Positions 41,931-51,033 of a stretch of DNA of 55,829 bases are shown piece by piece. A program made the translations under genes and the position numbers. The stretch's first letter is position 1; each line of letters begins with the position of its first letter. Origin of the DNA: CAZSXS01 sp964611385. Lineage in GTDB: Bacteria; Bacillota; Clostridia; Lachnospirales; CAYPQA01. The stretch lies in contig CAZSXS010000010.1 in assembly GCA_964611385.1 (NCBI GenBank), positions 1-55,829 on the forward strand, in the 5' to 3' direction. The notes under the pieces were generated by a model. It was not told where the DNA came from. It saw only the letters and a program-made list of their open reading frames with translations, and searched no databases.

Positions 41931-43192
41931 AAAAAATCAATCAGCTCATTTTTAAAAACATTGGCTTTAAGCTGATTTCCTTGCTTTTTGCCGTGATTCT
42001 TTGGTATGTGGGACTTAATATTGTAAACCCACCGCTGATTCAAACCTTTAAGGTCAACCTAACGCTTTACAACAAAGAGCGGGTTTCAGCCAATGGCTAT
42101 GTACTTGTGAACGAGAAGGAGCTTTCCACAGCCACCATTGACGTGCGGGTGCGGGCCAGCCGTTCTGATATTCAGGCGCTTTCTCGTAGCAGGCGCATCA
42201 TTGCGCGCATTGATCTAAAACCCATTGATCTCATCACCCCTACCCTGGAGGAGCCGATGGCTGCGCCGGTTACGGTAGATTTACCCAGCTTGACTGGTTT
42301 TGAGATTATCAGTATTTATCCCAATCAGGTGAACGTTGTTCTGGATAATCATGTGGAACGTTCCATCAGCATAAGCCTGGAGACAGAGGGTGAGGTAAAG
42401 GAAGGCTACACTGCCATGACCCCGATTATAGAACCATCCACGATCCTCGTTAGTGGCGCAAAATCCCTTATCAACTCCATTCAGGATATTCAGGTAAAGG
42501 CAAAGATAAGTGACATCAGCGCTAACCTTTCTGAAAAACTAAAGTTTGCTGTACTGGATAAGGAAGGCAAGGATATTTCAGCCTTGATCAAGACCGATGT
42601 GGAGGAAGTTAACCTCACCATACCCGTTTATATGAAGTCTATGCTACCCATTACACCAAGGGTTGAAGGCAAGGCTGCCGCTGGTTATCGGGTAGTAAAT
42701 GTGAACCTATCCCCCCAGCAGCTTGATGTGATCAGCCAAAGCGGGGTTCTCCCTTTTAAGTCTATTGAACTTTTACCCATCCAGATAGAGGGTGTCAACG
42801 AAACGATGGTACAGATCTTTGATCTCAGGACCTACCTAGAGGGTACGGATTTAAGCATACCCGATGGCGCCCAAAGAGAAGTCACCGTAACGGTAAATCT
42901 GGAAAAGGAAGTACCCTTGGATATAGACATTCCCACCGCAAAGATCGTCAAGACCAATATACCGGCGGGTACTGTTTTTCCCGACTCAGTCAATGTACGG
43001 CTCTGGGGACTGAAATCGGATTTGGATAAGGTGGAGTATTCCAGCATTTTGGCTGCTGTTGACCTATCCGGTCTTACGCCAGGGAAACGCAAGGCCTCGG
43101 TTAAAATCATCTTGCCTGACAACCTCAGCAAGTACGATTTTCGCAAAGAGGATTGCTATATTGAAGTGAATATACCAGAAGCAAATGAATAA
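41927..43192 (+). CDS. cdaR: CdaA regulator CdaR (YbbR domains)
   Basis: 421 residues. One N-terminal transmembrane helix (about 11-28, FKLISLLFAVILWYVGLNIV) precedes four YbbR-type beta domains (each about 80 residues, with VxxExEGEVKEGY-like and PxxVxVxG-like segments). CdaR controls CdaA from outside the membrane. The start overlaps the cdaA stop (ATGA). The sequence is complete. It should not be confused with the PucR-type regulator at 13172. Confidence 0.94.
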   Translation: MKKINQLIFKNIGFKLISLLFAVILWYVGLNIVNPPLIQTFKVNLTLYNKERVSANGYVLVNEKELSTATIDVRVRASRSDIQALSRSRRIIARIDLKPIDLITPTLEEPMAAPVTVDLPSLTGFEIISIYPNQVNVVLDNHVERSISISLETEGEVKEGYTAMTPIIEPSTILVSGAKSLINSIQDIQVKAKISDISANLSEKLKFAVLDKEGKDISALIKTDVEEVNLTIPVYMKSMLPITPRVEGKAAAGYRVVNVNLSPQQLDVISQSGVLPFKSIELLPIQIEGVNETMVQIFDLRTYLEGTDLSIPDGAQREVTVTVNLEKEVPLDIDIPTAKIVKTNIPAGTVFPDSVNVRLWGLKSDLDKVEYSSILAAVDLSGLTPGKRKASVKIILPDNLSKYDFRKEDCYIEVNIPEANE

Positions 43193-43201
43193 GACATAAG
43201 C

Positions 43202-43273
43202 CCTTGGTTTTTAGTTCTTTTAAAGTAGTAGGAGATAGACTGAGCTAAGCTCACCGGAAATTAAAAACCAGGG
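43202..43273 (+). ncRNA. Structured leader candidate before pgi
   Basis: A 13-bp closing stem (43202-43214 with 43261-43273, two G-U pairs) encloses a TGAGC-TAA-GCTCA hairpin (41-53) and conserved-looking single-stranded AGUAGUAGGAGAUAGAC. No T run follows, so it is not a simple terminator. It could be a cis-regulatory RNA; no known riboswitch class fits. Confidence 0.35.
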
Positions 43274-43299
43274 TTAATATTATATTTTTGGAGGCTTTT

Positions 43300-44715
43300 A
43301 TGAGATACGAAGACAAAGCATGGCAGGATTCCATGAAAATACGCATGGACTGCAACAATTTAATGAACAAGCATTTTGGATTAAAAGACCTGGATGACAT
43401 GAAAACGGAACTGGATCAGGCGCGTCAGGCTTTAAAGGATAAGCCCAAAAGAGGATTGATGGACTGGAAGTTCTTACCCTACAACCAAGATGAAGTAGTA
43501 GACGAGATTTTGAGTTATGTGAATGAAACTGTGGATACGGTGGAAAGTTTTGTTCTCTTAGGAATCGGAGGCTCTGCCTTAGGCCCCATGGCCTTGCAGC
43601 AGGCCCTGAATCACCCCTACTATAATGAGCTGCCCAGAGCCCAGCGGAAATACCCCAGGTTCTATGTAGCCGATAATGTGGATCCAGAGAGATTGACTTA
43701 CCTGTTCGATGTGATTGACCTTAAGACTTCAGTTTTCAACGTAGTATCGAAGTCCGGCAGCACCTCCGAAACCATGTCCCAGTTTATGATCATCAAGGAA
43801 ATGCTGGAAAAGGAACTAGGCAAGGCTGAGGCGAAAAAGCACATCATCTGTACCACTGACCAAGAGAAAGGCAACCTGATCAAGATTGCCAAGGACGAGG
43901 GCTACAAGACTTTTATCATCCCCTCCGGCGTAGGCGGGCGTTTTTCTGAGCTTTGCCCTGTGGGTCTGATACCAGCGGCCTTCTGCGGAATTGATATCAA
44001 GGAACTTCTGGCCGGAGCTGCTTACATGGATAAGCTTTGCGACTCCGATGATTTGTTTAAAAATCCGGCGCTTATGTATGCTGCCATCAGCTACGCCTTA
44101 CTGAAAAAGGGTCGCAACATCTCCGTTATGATCCCCTATGCGGACTCCTTAAAATACATCTCTGACTGGTACGCGCAACTCTGGGCTGAATCTCTGGGAA
44201 AGAAGTACGACAACGAAGGCAAGGTTGTAAACGTGGGTCAGACTCCCGTCAAGGCTCTTGGTGTAACTGACCAGCATTCACAGGTACAGCTTTATACAGA
44301 AGGTCCTGACGACAAGCTGATTGTATTCCTTGGGGTTGATCGGTACAAGGAAACCATCACTATTCCCAAGATTTATGAAGATATGCCTAGCCTGGGCTTC
44401 CTGGGCGGCGTGACCCAGAACAAGCTCATTCAGGTTGAGCAAGAAGCAACGGAATATGCCCTTTGGGTAGCGGAGAAGCTGAGCATGACCATCACCCTAC
44501 CAGAAGTGAACGCCTTTACCATTGGGCAGATCATTGTACTCTTTGAAATTGCAACGGCTTATGCTGGTGAGCTACTCAATATCAACGCCTTTGATCAGCC
44601 TGGTGTGGAAGAGGGCAAGAATGCCACTTACGCCATGTTTGGCCGCCCCGGATATGAAGAAAAGAAGAAAGAACTGGAAAGCAAGCCCGAAAAAGACAAG
44701 CGGTTGATTGTATAA
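43300..44715 (+). CDS. pgi: Glucose-6-phosphate isomerase
   Basis: 471 residues, the shorter bacterial/Clostridia form. It interconverts glucose-6-phosphate and fructose-6-phosphate in glycolysis. FVLLGIGGSALGPMALQQAL, NVVSKSGSTSETMSQF and GVTDQHSQVQLYTEGP are the diagnostic PGI segments, and the catalytic Glu and His lie within. GGAGG lies 6 nt before the ATG at 43300; a TTG frame extension upstream would place the site inside the gene. A structured RNA candidate precedes it. Confidence 0.97.
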   Translation: MRYEDKAWQDSMKIRMDCNNLMNKHFGLKDLDDMKTELDQARQALKDKPKRGLMDWKFLPYNQDEVVDEILSYVNETVDTVESFVLLGIGGSALGPMALQQALNHPYYNELPRAQRKYPRFYVADNVDPERLTYLFDVIDLKTSVFNVVSKSGSTSETMSQFMIIKEMLEKELGKAEAKKHIICTTDQEKGNLIKIAKDEGYKTFIIPSGVGGRFSELCPVGLIPAAFCGIDIKELLAGAAYMDKLCDSDDLFKNPALMYAAISYALLKKGRNISVMIPYADSLKYISDWYAQLWAESLGKKYDNEGKVVNVGQTPVKALGVTDQHSQVQLYTEGPDDKLIVFLGVDRYKETITIPKIYEDMPSLGFLGGVTQNKLIQVEQEATEYALWVAEKLSMTITLPEVNAFTIGQIIVLFEIATAYAGELLNINAFDQPGVEEGKNATYAMFGRPGYEEKKKELESKPEKDKRLIV

Positions 44716-44736
44716 AGATTAAAAGGAGCATTTCCT

Positions 44737-45120
44737 TTGAAGAATGAAATTACCTTGGATATCTTAAAAAGAATTATTCAAGATACAGCCCCCAAAAGCA
44801 AAACGCTGAAAAGGGTGGGGCTTGTGGGCAGCTTTGCGCGGAACGACTTTACAGAATACAGTGATATTGACCTGGTTTTCGATACTGGATCTGAACGTAT
44901 TGACGAAGCCGTTTTGTCTACGGGCTTGAAAATTAAAAAGATCGTCAAGGATCAATTCGGACGCGAGCTTGATGTCATACCTTTTTTAACCATCCTAAAG
45001 AAAAATGAAGAAATGGATAGCCTGAATCAAAAGGATCAATCGGATTCAACCTTGGTTGAATGCTTCTTTCTAAAGGGTTATCAGAAAATGAAGAATGATT
45101 TGATTTGGTTGTGGGGGTAG
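44737..45120 (+). CDS. MNT-type nucleotidyltransferase antitoxin (MntA-like)
   Basis: 127 residues. GLVGSFARNDFTEYSDIDLVFD is the GSxxR...SDIDL minimal nucleotidyltransferase motif with two metal-binding Asp. In the MntA/HepT family it adds AMP groups to a tyrosine of the HEPN toxin and disarms it. The start is TTG with AAAGGAG 8 nt upstream. It is followed after 3 bp by a HepT-like gene carrying a stop codon. The antitoxin itself appears intact. Confidence 0.84.
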   Translation: MKNEITLDILKRIIQDTAPKSKTLKRVGLVGSFARNDFTEYSDIDLVFDTGSERIDEAVLSTGLKIKKIVKDQFGRELDVIPFLTILKKNEEMDSLNQKDQSDSTLVECFFLKGYQKMKNDLIWLWG

Positions 45121-45123
45121 CAT

Positions 45124-45516
45124 ATGAGCTATTTTTCCAAGGATGAAATGTTATTGGGAAAGATCATAAAATATTTAGCTAAAGTACGACTTCTTTATAA
45201 GAACATTCAGCATCTAAACGCTAAAGACATTGATGATGGAATTGATGGTTTGGCTCTTACTTAATGCATCACAAATTTATATGAACTGTACATTCAGCTA
45301 GATAATGAAACCGTTTTGAATAAGCTTTCTATTCTTGGCTCACCACGAGTGTCAAGACTACGAAATATTTCATCTCATGATTATGACGCGCTGAAGTGGG
45401 GAATTGTTAAGGATATTTGTAAGTCAATCATTGAAATTACCACAGACGAACTTATTAAAGAGTGTCTGATGCACCTTTCGAATGAAAAGGATCATGAAGT
45501 GGATTATACGCAGTAA
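45124..45516 (+). pseudogene. HepT-like HEPN toxin gene with in-frame stop
   Basis: The frame starts at ATG 45124 (MSYFSKDEMLLGKIIKYLAK) and is interrupted by TAA at 45262-45264 (codon 47), then continues unchanged to 45516. The intact second part carries RLRNISSHDYDAL, an exact HepT Rx4HxY motif (R-N-I-S-S-H-D-Y). Homologues have Tyr or Ala at the stop position (LALxYCxxxxxEL), so a single substitution explains it. The toxin is probably dead unless the stop is read through. The antitoxin gene lies directly upstream. Confidence 0.82.
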
Positions 45517-45539
45517 CGTTGATCGCTCTCTTCAACTTC

Positions 45540-45610
45540 TAAACAAGCCCCAGCACAATGAAAATGAATACATATTCATTTTCATTGTGCTGGGGCTTGT
45601 TTATTTTTAT
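45540..45610 (+). terminator. Very long perfect hairpin, likely terminator
   Basis: A perfect 30-bp stem (45540-45569 with 45574-45603) with a 4-nt loop, followed by a T-rich tract. It is much longer than normal terminators. Confidence 0.75.
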
Positions 45611-45793
45611 TATAAACTTTATTTTCTATTTCTTTCTTGAGATCTGTCGTTATATTTGCTAAAAAAGTCTAATATTAAACTTAATATTTTATTTAATAAT
45701 TCCAAAAACATACATTTTTAGCCTTGATGTGATAATGTTTTTGTGATACATTCTATGAATACCAAGTACATTTTATACAAGGAGGAAGAGAAA

Positions 45794-47509
45794 ATGAAAT
45801 CAAAGATTCAGCTTGCTGCTGTTTTAACAGCAACAATCATGCTTAGCGCCTGCACACAGACTCAGGCTCCTTCTGGTGCCAACTCCGGTTCCAGTTCTGA
45901 CATCCAGTCTCAGACTAACGCAACAGGATCTACTGGTGCTAAAACCTCACCCAACGGAGGGGTTTGGGATCCTTCAACGCCTTACCCCGAGCTTGTAACC
46001 TTCACAAGAGGCTTTGCCACCAGCAATGTGAATCTACCGGCCGGTAAAACGCTTGATGATAATGGCGTCATGGATTATGTAAGGGACAAAGTAAATGTTG
46101 AAGCAAAGGTTGCCTGGGAAGTTGACGGTAACAATTTTGATCAAAAAGTTGCCTTATCCATAGCGTCGAAGGATATTCCAGATATGCTCAGAGTTTCAAG
46201 GACGCTATTTAAGCAAATGGTTGAAAATGATTTGGTTTGGGATATGACTGAGGCCTTTGAACTATGCGCATCAGATTATGTTAAGGAAATGTACGAATCT
46301 TATGGGGATCGATTACTGGCTCAAACTATGGTGGACGGGCAGCTGAAAGGACTCCCAGGAACAAATATCGGTAATTCAAGCAAGCTTTTATTCGTTAGAA
46401 AAGACTGGCTTAATAAGCTGGGTCTTGAGGAACCGAAAACAATGGATGAGGTTGTAAATGTTGCCAAAGCTTTTATTGAAAAAGATCCAGGCGGCAATGG
46501 TGCAGGCAACACCATCGGAATTCTTCTTCATGATACAATAACGGCGAATTATAATGGTTGGCATGGCTTTGAAACTGTGTTTTCCTTGTATGATGCCTAT
46601 CCAAAGCTTTGGATAGAAGTGGATGGAAAAGCGGCTTATGGCTCCATTCAACCAGAAACAAAGGATGCACTTCTCTACTTGAACCAATTATATAAAGATG
46701 GAATTATTGACAAAGAGTTCGCATTAAGAAAGGACGCTGAGCGGCAAGAAATTATTTCCTCTGGTAAGGCTGGATTGATGTTTGCTGCTTGGTGGGGCGG
46801 CGGCGGAATTAAAGAAGCCGTCATTAACAATCCTGAAGCTGAATGGATTCCTTTAGCTGCACCTCTGGATGGCAACGGCAAGGTGAAAGCCTTTGAACAT
46901 GACCCTGTCAATGGCATTGCTGTATTCTCAAAGAAGTTTAAAAACCCCGAGGCCTTTGTAAAAGCTTTAAATTACAGCTATGAAATCTGGAGAGGAATTG
47001 GAACAGATGGAAAGGCAGCCTACGAGAAGCTCATGAAGGAATACCCTGGCGTTGGCTGGCAAATCATGCCTGTACATATACAGATTGACTACATGGACGT
47101 CACAAAGCGCATTCTTGATGATGTGAATCAGGCTTTGAAGAATGGTGGCAGAGATGCGATGAAGACTGTTGGAACAAGCGTTTATTACGACCATATTGAA
47201 TCAATGCTGAAAGACCCAGTAAAGACGAAGGCTGAAAAAGTTGATGCCTATAATACTTACCTGGGTAGATACCTGGCAACGGAAGCGGCTACAAATGGGA
47301 AGTACGAGTTGAAGAAAACCGTCTTCTTCGGCAGAACCGAGACTATGGATACAAAGTGGTCTAACTTGGAAAAGCTTGAAATAGAAACCTTTACAAAAAT
47401 AATCATGGGAGACTTAAGCATTGACGCCTTTGACAAGTTTGTTGAAGATTGGAAGAAACAAGGTGGAGATGAGATTACAGCTGAGGTTGAGATTGAAAGA
47501 CCGCGTTAA
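45794..47509 (+). CDS. Sugar ABC transporter, solute-binding lipoprotein
   Basis: 571 residues. Signal peptide MKSKIQLAAVLTATIMLSAC with lipobox (Cys20), a Ser/Thr-rich linker (about 25-60) and a class of large binding protein seen with LplB/LplC permeases (VKVDGQLKGLPGTNIG-like, LYDAYPKLWIEVDGK, AAWWGGGGIKEAV). GGAGG lies 8 nt before the ATG at 45794. It is followed by a strong hairpin and then two permease genes, so its expression probably exceeds theirs. Ligand unknown, probably an oligosaccharide. Confidence 0.9.
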   Translation: MKSKIQLAAVLTATIMLSACTQTQAPSGANSGSSSDIQSQTNATGSTGAKTSPNGGVWDPSTPYPELVTFTRGFATSNVNLPAGKTLDDNGVMDYVRDKVNVEAKVAWEVDGNNFDQKVALSIASKDIPDMLRVSRTLFKQMVENDLVWDMTEAFELCASDYVKEMYESYGDRLLAQTMVDGQLKGLPGTNIGNSSKLLFVRKDWLNKLGLEEPKTMDEVVNVAKAFIEKDPGGNGAGNTIGILLHDTITANYNGWHGFETVFSLYDAYPKLWIEVDGKAAYGSIQPETKDALLYLNQLYKDGIIDKEFALRKDAERQEIISSGKAGLMFAAWWGGGGIKEAVINNPEAEWIPLAAPLDGNGKVKAFEHDPVNGIAVFSKKFKNPEAFVKALNYSYEIWRGIGTDGKAAYEKLMKEYPGVGWQIMPVHIQIDYMDVTKRILDDVNQALKNGGRDAMKTVGTSVYYDHIESMLKDPVKTKAEKVDAYNTYLGRYLATEAATNGKYELKKTVFFGRTETMDTKWSNLEKLEIETFTKIIMGDLSIDAFDKFVEDWKKQGGDEITAEVEIERPR

Positions 47510-47516
47510 ATCATGC

Positions 47517-47547
47517 AGAAAAGTACCCCGGACTGGGGTACTTTTCT
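47517..47547 (+). terminator. Hairpin between binding-protein and permease genes
   Basis: Perfect 13-bp stem AGAAAAGTACCCC/GGGGTACTTTTCT with a 5-nt loop and TTTAAT after it. A partial terminator here would let the binding protein be made in excess; it could also protect the upstream mRNA end. Confidence 0.8.
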
Positions 47548-47581
47548 TTAATACGAAATAGTTTAAAGTGAGGTTTTGGCT

Positions 47582-48484
47582 TTGAATAAAAGAAAAATTT
47601 TGAATTCTGAGATCGTAAGCTATTTAATTATGCTTACCCCAGCTGTAATCCTTCTTTTCATTTTTGATACCATACCGATGTTTGGCTTGGTCATCGCATT
47701 TCAGAAATATATACCAGCAAAAGGTATTTTGAATTCCACCTGGGTTGGGCTTAAAAACTTTGAGTACATGTTTTCTCTGCCCGACAGCTATAAAATTTTC
47801 AGAAACACCATTATCATTGCTGTTTCAAAAATTATTTGCGGAATTATATTTCCTGTACTATTCGCCCTCTTACTGAACGAGATTAAAAACAAGCTTTTCA
47901 AGAAAACAGTCCAAACCATTGTTTATCTTCCTCATTTCCTTTCATGGGTCATTTTGGGCAGCATCTTTTCCAGTATGTTTGCCCTTGACGGTATTGTTAA
48001 TTCGGCTCTCTCAGCTTTTGGCTTTGAGAAGACCATGTTTTTGGCTAGCAACTTCTGGTTCAGACCGATCATTGTTGTTACTGATGTTTGGAAAGGCTTT
48101 GGCTACGGCGCAATCATTTACTTAGCCGCACTGACATCCATAGACCCTAATCTTTATGAGGCTGCTGCCATAGACGGAGCCTCTCGTTTTAAACAGTTGA
48201 TTCACATAACACTTCCGTCCTTGGTTCCCACCATCATTCTGATGACCACCCTCAGCTTAGGTAGCGTTCTCAATGCGGGCTTTGATCAAATTTATAACAT
48301 GTACAATGCGCTCGTTTATGAGACAGGGGACATTCTGGATACCTATGTATTCAGATATGGTTTGCAACAATTGCAGTTTAGCTTTGGTACTGCCGTAGGC
48401 CTTTTGAAATCGGTTGTGAGCTTTGTTTTGATTACGGTTTCTTACACCTTGGCCAATAAAATTACGGACTATAAAATTTTTTAA
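47582..48484 (+). CDS. Sugar ABC permease, LplB-type
   Basis: 300 residues, six transmembrane helices, with the inner-membrane EAA loop EAAAIDGASRFKQLIHITLP for contact with the ATPase. TPAVILLFIFDTIPMFGLVIAFQ near the start matches LplB/YtcP-type permeases. I use TTG at 47582, 8 nt after GTGAGG; another TTG is 6 nt earlier. The ATPase that energises the transporter is not in the window and is probably shared. Confidence 0.9.
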   Translation: MNKRKILNSEIVSYLIMLTPAVILLFIFDTIPMFGLVIAFQKYIPAKGILNSTWVGLKNFEYMFSLPDSYKIFRNTIIIAVSKIICGIIFPVLFALLLNEIKNKLFKKTVQTIVYLPHFLSWVILGSIFSSMFALDGIVNSALSAFGFEKTMFLASNFWFRPIIVVTDVWKGFGYGAIIYLAALTSIDPNLYEAAAIDGASRFKQLIHITLPSLVPTIILMTTLSLGSVLNAGFDQIYNMYNALVYETGDILDTYVFRYGLQQLQFSFGTAVGLLKSVVSFVLITVSYTLANKITDYKIF

Positions 48485-48494
48485 GAGGTGATAT

Positions 48495-49388
48495 ATGGTT
48501 AAGTCTAAATCTGCGGGAGACAAGGCTGTCGATATTATCGCTTATATTGTTTTATCTTTTCTTGCCTTACTTTGCCTGTTTCCTTTACTTCATACTGTTG
48601 CCCTATCTTTTTCCGACAGTGCGGCTGCAATGGCCGGAAAGGTGGTTCTGCTGCCTGTTCGCTTTACGATGGTTGCCTATGAGGAAATTCTCAAGGATAT
48701 CAAGTTTTTCAGTTCTTTCTTTGTTTCAGTCAAGCGTGTACTCCTCGGTGTTTCAATTAACATGCTGCTCATTATCCTAACGGCCTTCCCCTTATCCAAA
48801 AGCACTCGAATTTTCCCCCAGAAAAACATTTTTATTTGGTATTTGGTGTTTTCAATGCTTTTTAGCGGAGGACTGATCCCCAATTACCTTGTTGTGAATG
48901 AGCTTGGCCTGCTCGATTCTATTTGGGCGTTGGTGCTCCCTGGCTCTGTTCAAGTATTTAACGTCATTATCCTGATGAACTTCTTCAAGGGCTTGCCTGA
49001 TGAGCTAGATGAGGCAGCACGCATTGACGGAGCAAATCCATGGATTGTTCTGTTTAAGATTTACCTGCCGCTTTCCTTGCCTTCTCTTGCGACTGTAGGC
49101 CTTTTCTGCATTGTAAGACACTGGAATTCTTTCTTTGACGGTATCGTTTATATTAACAGCGTAGATAAAAAGCCGCTTCAAACCTATATTCAGCAGCTTG
49201 TCGTGGAAGTGGGGCAACAAAACCTGGCTTTAATGTCCCCAGAAGAAATTGAAAGACTGAGCAAGCTTACCAGTAAAACCTTTAATGCTGCAAAGATTTT
49301 TGTAACAACCATTCCTATCCTTTTGATTTACCCCTTCATTCAACGATTTTTCGTAACTGGACTCGTTGTTGGTTCGGTTAAAGGCTAA
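48495..49388 (+). CDS. Sugar ABC permease, LplC/YtcP-type
   Basis: 297 residues, six helices. EAARIDGANPWIVLFKIYLP is the EAA motif and FFVTGLVVGSVKG the conserved C-terminus of this carbohydrate permease branch. It has AGAGGTGATAT before the ATG and follows the partner permease by 10 bp. The gene ends 1 bp before a strong bidirectional terminator (49387-49437) that also stops the convergent operon. Confidence 0.92.
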   Translation: MVKSKSAGDKAVDIIAYIVLSFLALLCLFPLLHTVALSFSDSAAAMAGKVVLLPVRFTMVAYEEILKDIKFFSSFFVSVKRVLLGVSINMLLIILTAFPLSKSTRIFPQKNIFIWYLVFSMLFSGGLIPNYLVVNELGLLDSIWALVLPGSVQVFNVIILMNFFKGLPDELDEAARIDGANPWIVLFKIYLPLSLPSLATVGLFCIVRHWNSFFDGIVYINSVDKKPLQTYIQQLVVEVGQQNLALMSPEEIERLSKLTSKTFNAAKIFVTTIPILLIYPFIQRFFVTGLVVGSVKG

Positions 49389-49437
49389 AAAAATCCCCTG
49401 TACAATGAATGTTTCTCATTGTACGGGGGATTTTTTA
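49387..49437. terminator. Shared bidirectional terminator of convergent ABC operons
   Basis: An approximately 21-bp stem around a 7-nt loop, with A and T runs on the outer sides. It serves the plus-strand permease gene and the minus-strand binding-protein gene. Confidence 0.85.
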
Positions 49438-49449
49438 TTTCACTGTTGT

Positions 49450-51006
49450 TTATTTCTTCTTTGTCATCTTATATGCTTCTGCGCCTTCGTCAAGAATTTC
49501 TTTTAAGCCAACGGGCTTAAGCTTTTCATATTCTTCATAGAACTTGTCAACGGTGATGGTTCCGGTTATGCATTCAGCAACAAGCTTCTGTAATTCAGGC
49601 ATAACTTGCGCTTGCTTTTCGGCGTAAGCCGGTGTACCCATGGTTGGTACAGAGGGGAAGAACTTGTCGCCAGGAGAATAAAGAGCGTCATACATTAATT
49701 TCGTTGATTCAGGCAGATCTTTAACATCCTTGCCGCCTAAAGTAACTTGAAGATAGGCTTCCTCTGGGAATACATGAGGGAAGGGTGTGAAGTTCAAACC
49801 AACTTTTCTAAGCTCAGTAAAGGTGTTGCCGTAAGGTTCAATATACTTTGGCTTTCCATCAACCATTTCATAGGTTGTTCCTTCAACGCCATAGGACATC
49901 AGTGTCTCAAATTCTGGTGTATAAAGCTTGTTAAAGAAGGATACAATTCCTTCTGCCTTCTTTTCGCCGGTGATAGTAAGGGCTGTTGAACCACTCAAGC
50001 GGCCTCTGGCTGGTATTCCGCTATCTCCCTTGGGGCCTACAAGCGGCTTAGTGGAAATAACCTTTGCTTCTGGCACGGTTTCACGAAGCACGTCTGTAGA
50101 TGTTTTCGTGTTGGCTGCCCAGGTCATTGCAGAACCACCCAGGTTTGCATGGAACACTTTTTCAAGATCTGCTGCATTAATAAAGGTGCCTCTGGATGAA
50201 AATTCCTTATCCAGTATACCGTCTTTATAAAGAACCTGCATTTCTGTTAAGAAGTCTCTGAATTCAGGCATTTCATAGATCATGGTATAGTTGTCGTTCT
50301 TGTCGATTACAAAGCCAAGGCGACTGCTTGCATTAATACCAAAGGCTGGCAGTAAGGAATAAACATCACCCACCAAGGGTACTTCATTGTCAACCTTGCC
50401 ATCCTTGTTGGCGTCTTGGTCTTTGAAGGCTTTCCAAGCAGCTTTCCATTCGTTCCAAGTTTCGGGAACCTTGCTGATCCCTACGTTTGCTAACCAGTCT
50501 TCACGAATCTGCATTGCATAAGCAGGTGGGAAATCCAAAATCATAGGAAAGGTGTAAATTTTACCATCCGCTGCATTTCTAATGAAAGGCATATCCTGTG
50601 GTTTCAAAGCAGCCAGCATATCCTTACCATACTTCTCTAAATAGTCATCCAAAGCAACGATAGCGCCTTGTGTTCTTAAGCTTCCAACAGTTCCGCCGGA
50701 AATGACTTCTGGTATATCCTTAGATGCAAGGACTACACCGATTTTGTCCGCGTAGTTGGCTGCGGGATGCCATTGGAAAGTAATCTCGGTGTTGGTGCGC
50801 TTCATGAGTTCCTCAAAGATAATGCTGGTCTCTGGATGAGGATCCCAAATGGTACCCATAAAGGTGAATTTTAACTTCTCCTCTGCCTGGGTTCCCTGCG
50901 TGGTAGAGCCACCGCTAGTGCCAGTTGTTCCGGTTGTTTCGTTACATCCGCTTAAACTTCCTGCTAAGAGGGCAAATAACATACTGAGTGCTACAAATTT
51001 TTTCAT
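49450..51006 (-). CDS. Solute-binding lipoprotein of the MurNAc-sugar operon
   Basis: 518 residues. Signal peptide MKKFVALSMLFALLAGSLSG with lipobox LSGC (Cys21), then an LplA-class binding fold (KLKFTFMGTIWDPHPETSII, WLANVGISKVPETWNEWKAA, KPLVGPKGDSGIPARGRLSG). GGAGAG precedes the ATG. It is the last gene of the namZ-murQ-permease operon and probably binds a muramic-acid-containing sugar, by context only. Confidence 0.88.
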   Translation of the reverse strand: MKKFVALSMLFALLAGSLSGCNETTGTTGTSGGSTTQGTQAEEKLKFTFMGTIWDPHPETSIIFEELMKRTNTEITFQWHPAANYADKIGVVLASKDIPEVISGGTVGSLRTQGAIVALDDYLEKYGKDMLAALKPQDMPFIRNAADGKIYTFPMILDFPPAYAMQIREDWLANVGISKVPETWNEWKAAWKAFKDQDANKDGKVDNEVPLVGDVYSLLPAFGINASSRLGFVIDKNDNYTMIYEMPEFRDFLTEMQVLYKDGILDKEFSSRGTFINAADLEKVFHANLGGSAMTWAANTKTSTDVLRETVPEAKVISTKPLVGPKGDSGIPARGRLSGSTALTITGEKKAEGIVSFFNKLYTPEFETLMSYGVEGTTYEMVDGKPKYIEPYGNTFTELRKVGLNFTPFPHVFPEEAYLQVTLGGKDVKDLPESTKLMYDALYSPGDKFFPSVPTMGTPAYAEKQAQVMPELQKLVAECITGTITVDKFYEEYEKLKPVGLKEILDEGAEAYKMTKKK

Positions 51007-51033
51007 TTTTCTCTCTCCTTATTATTTATATTT

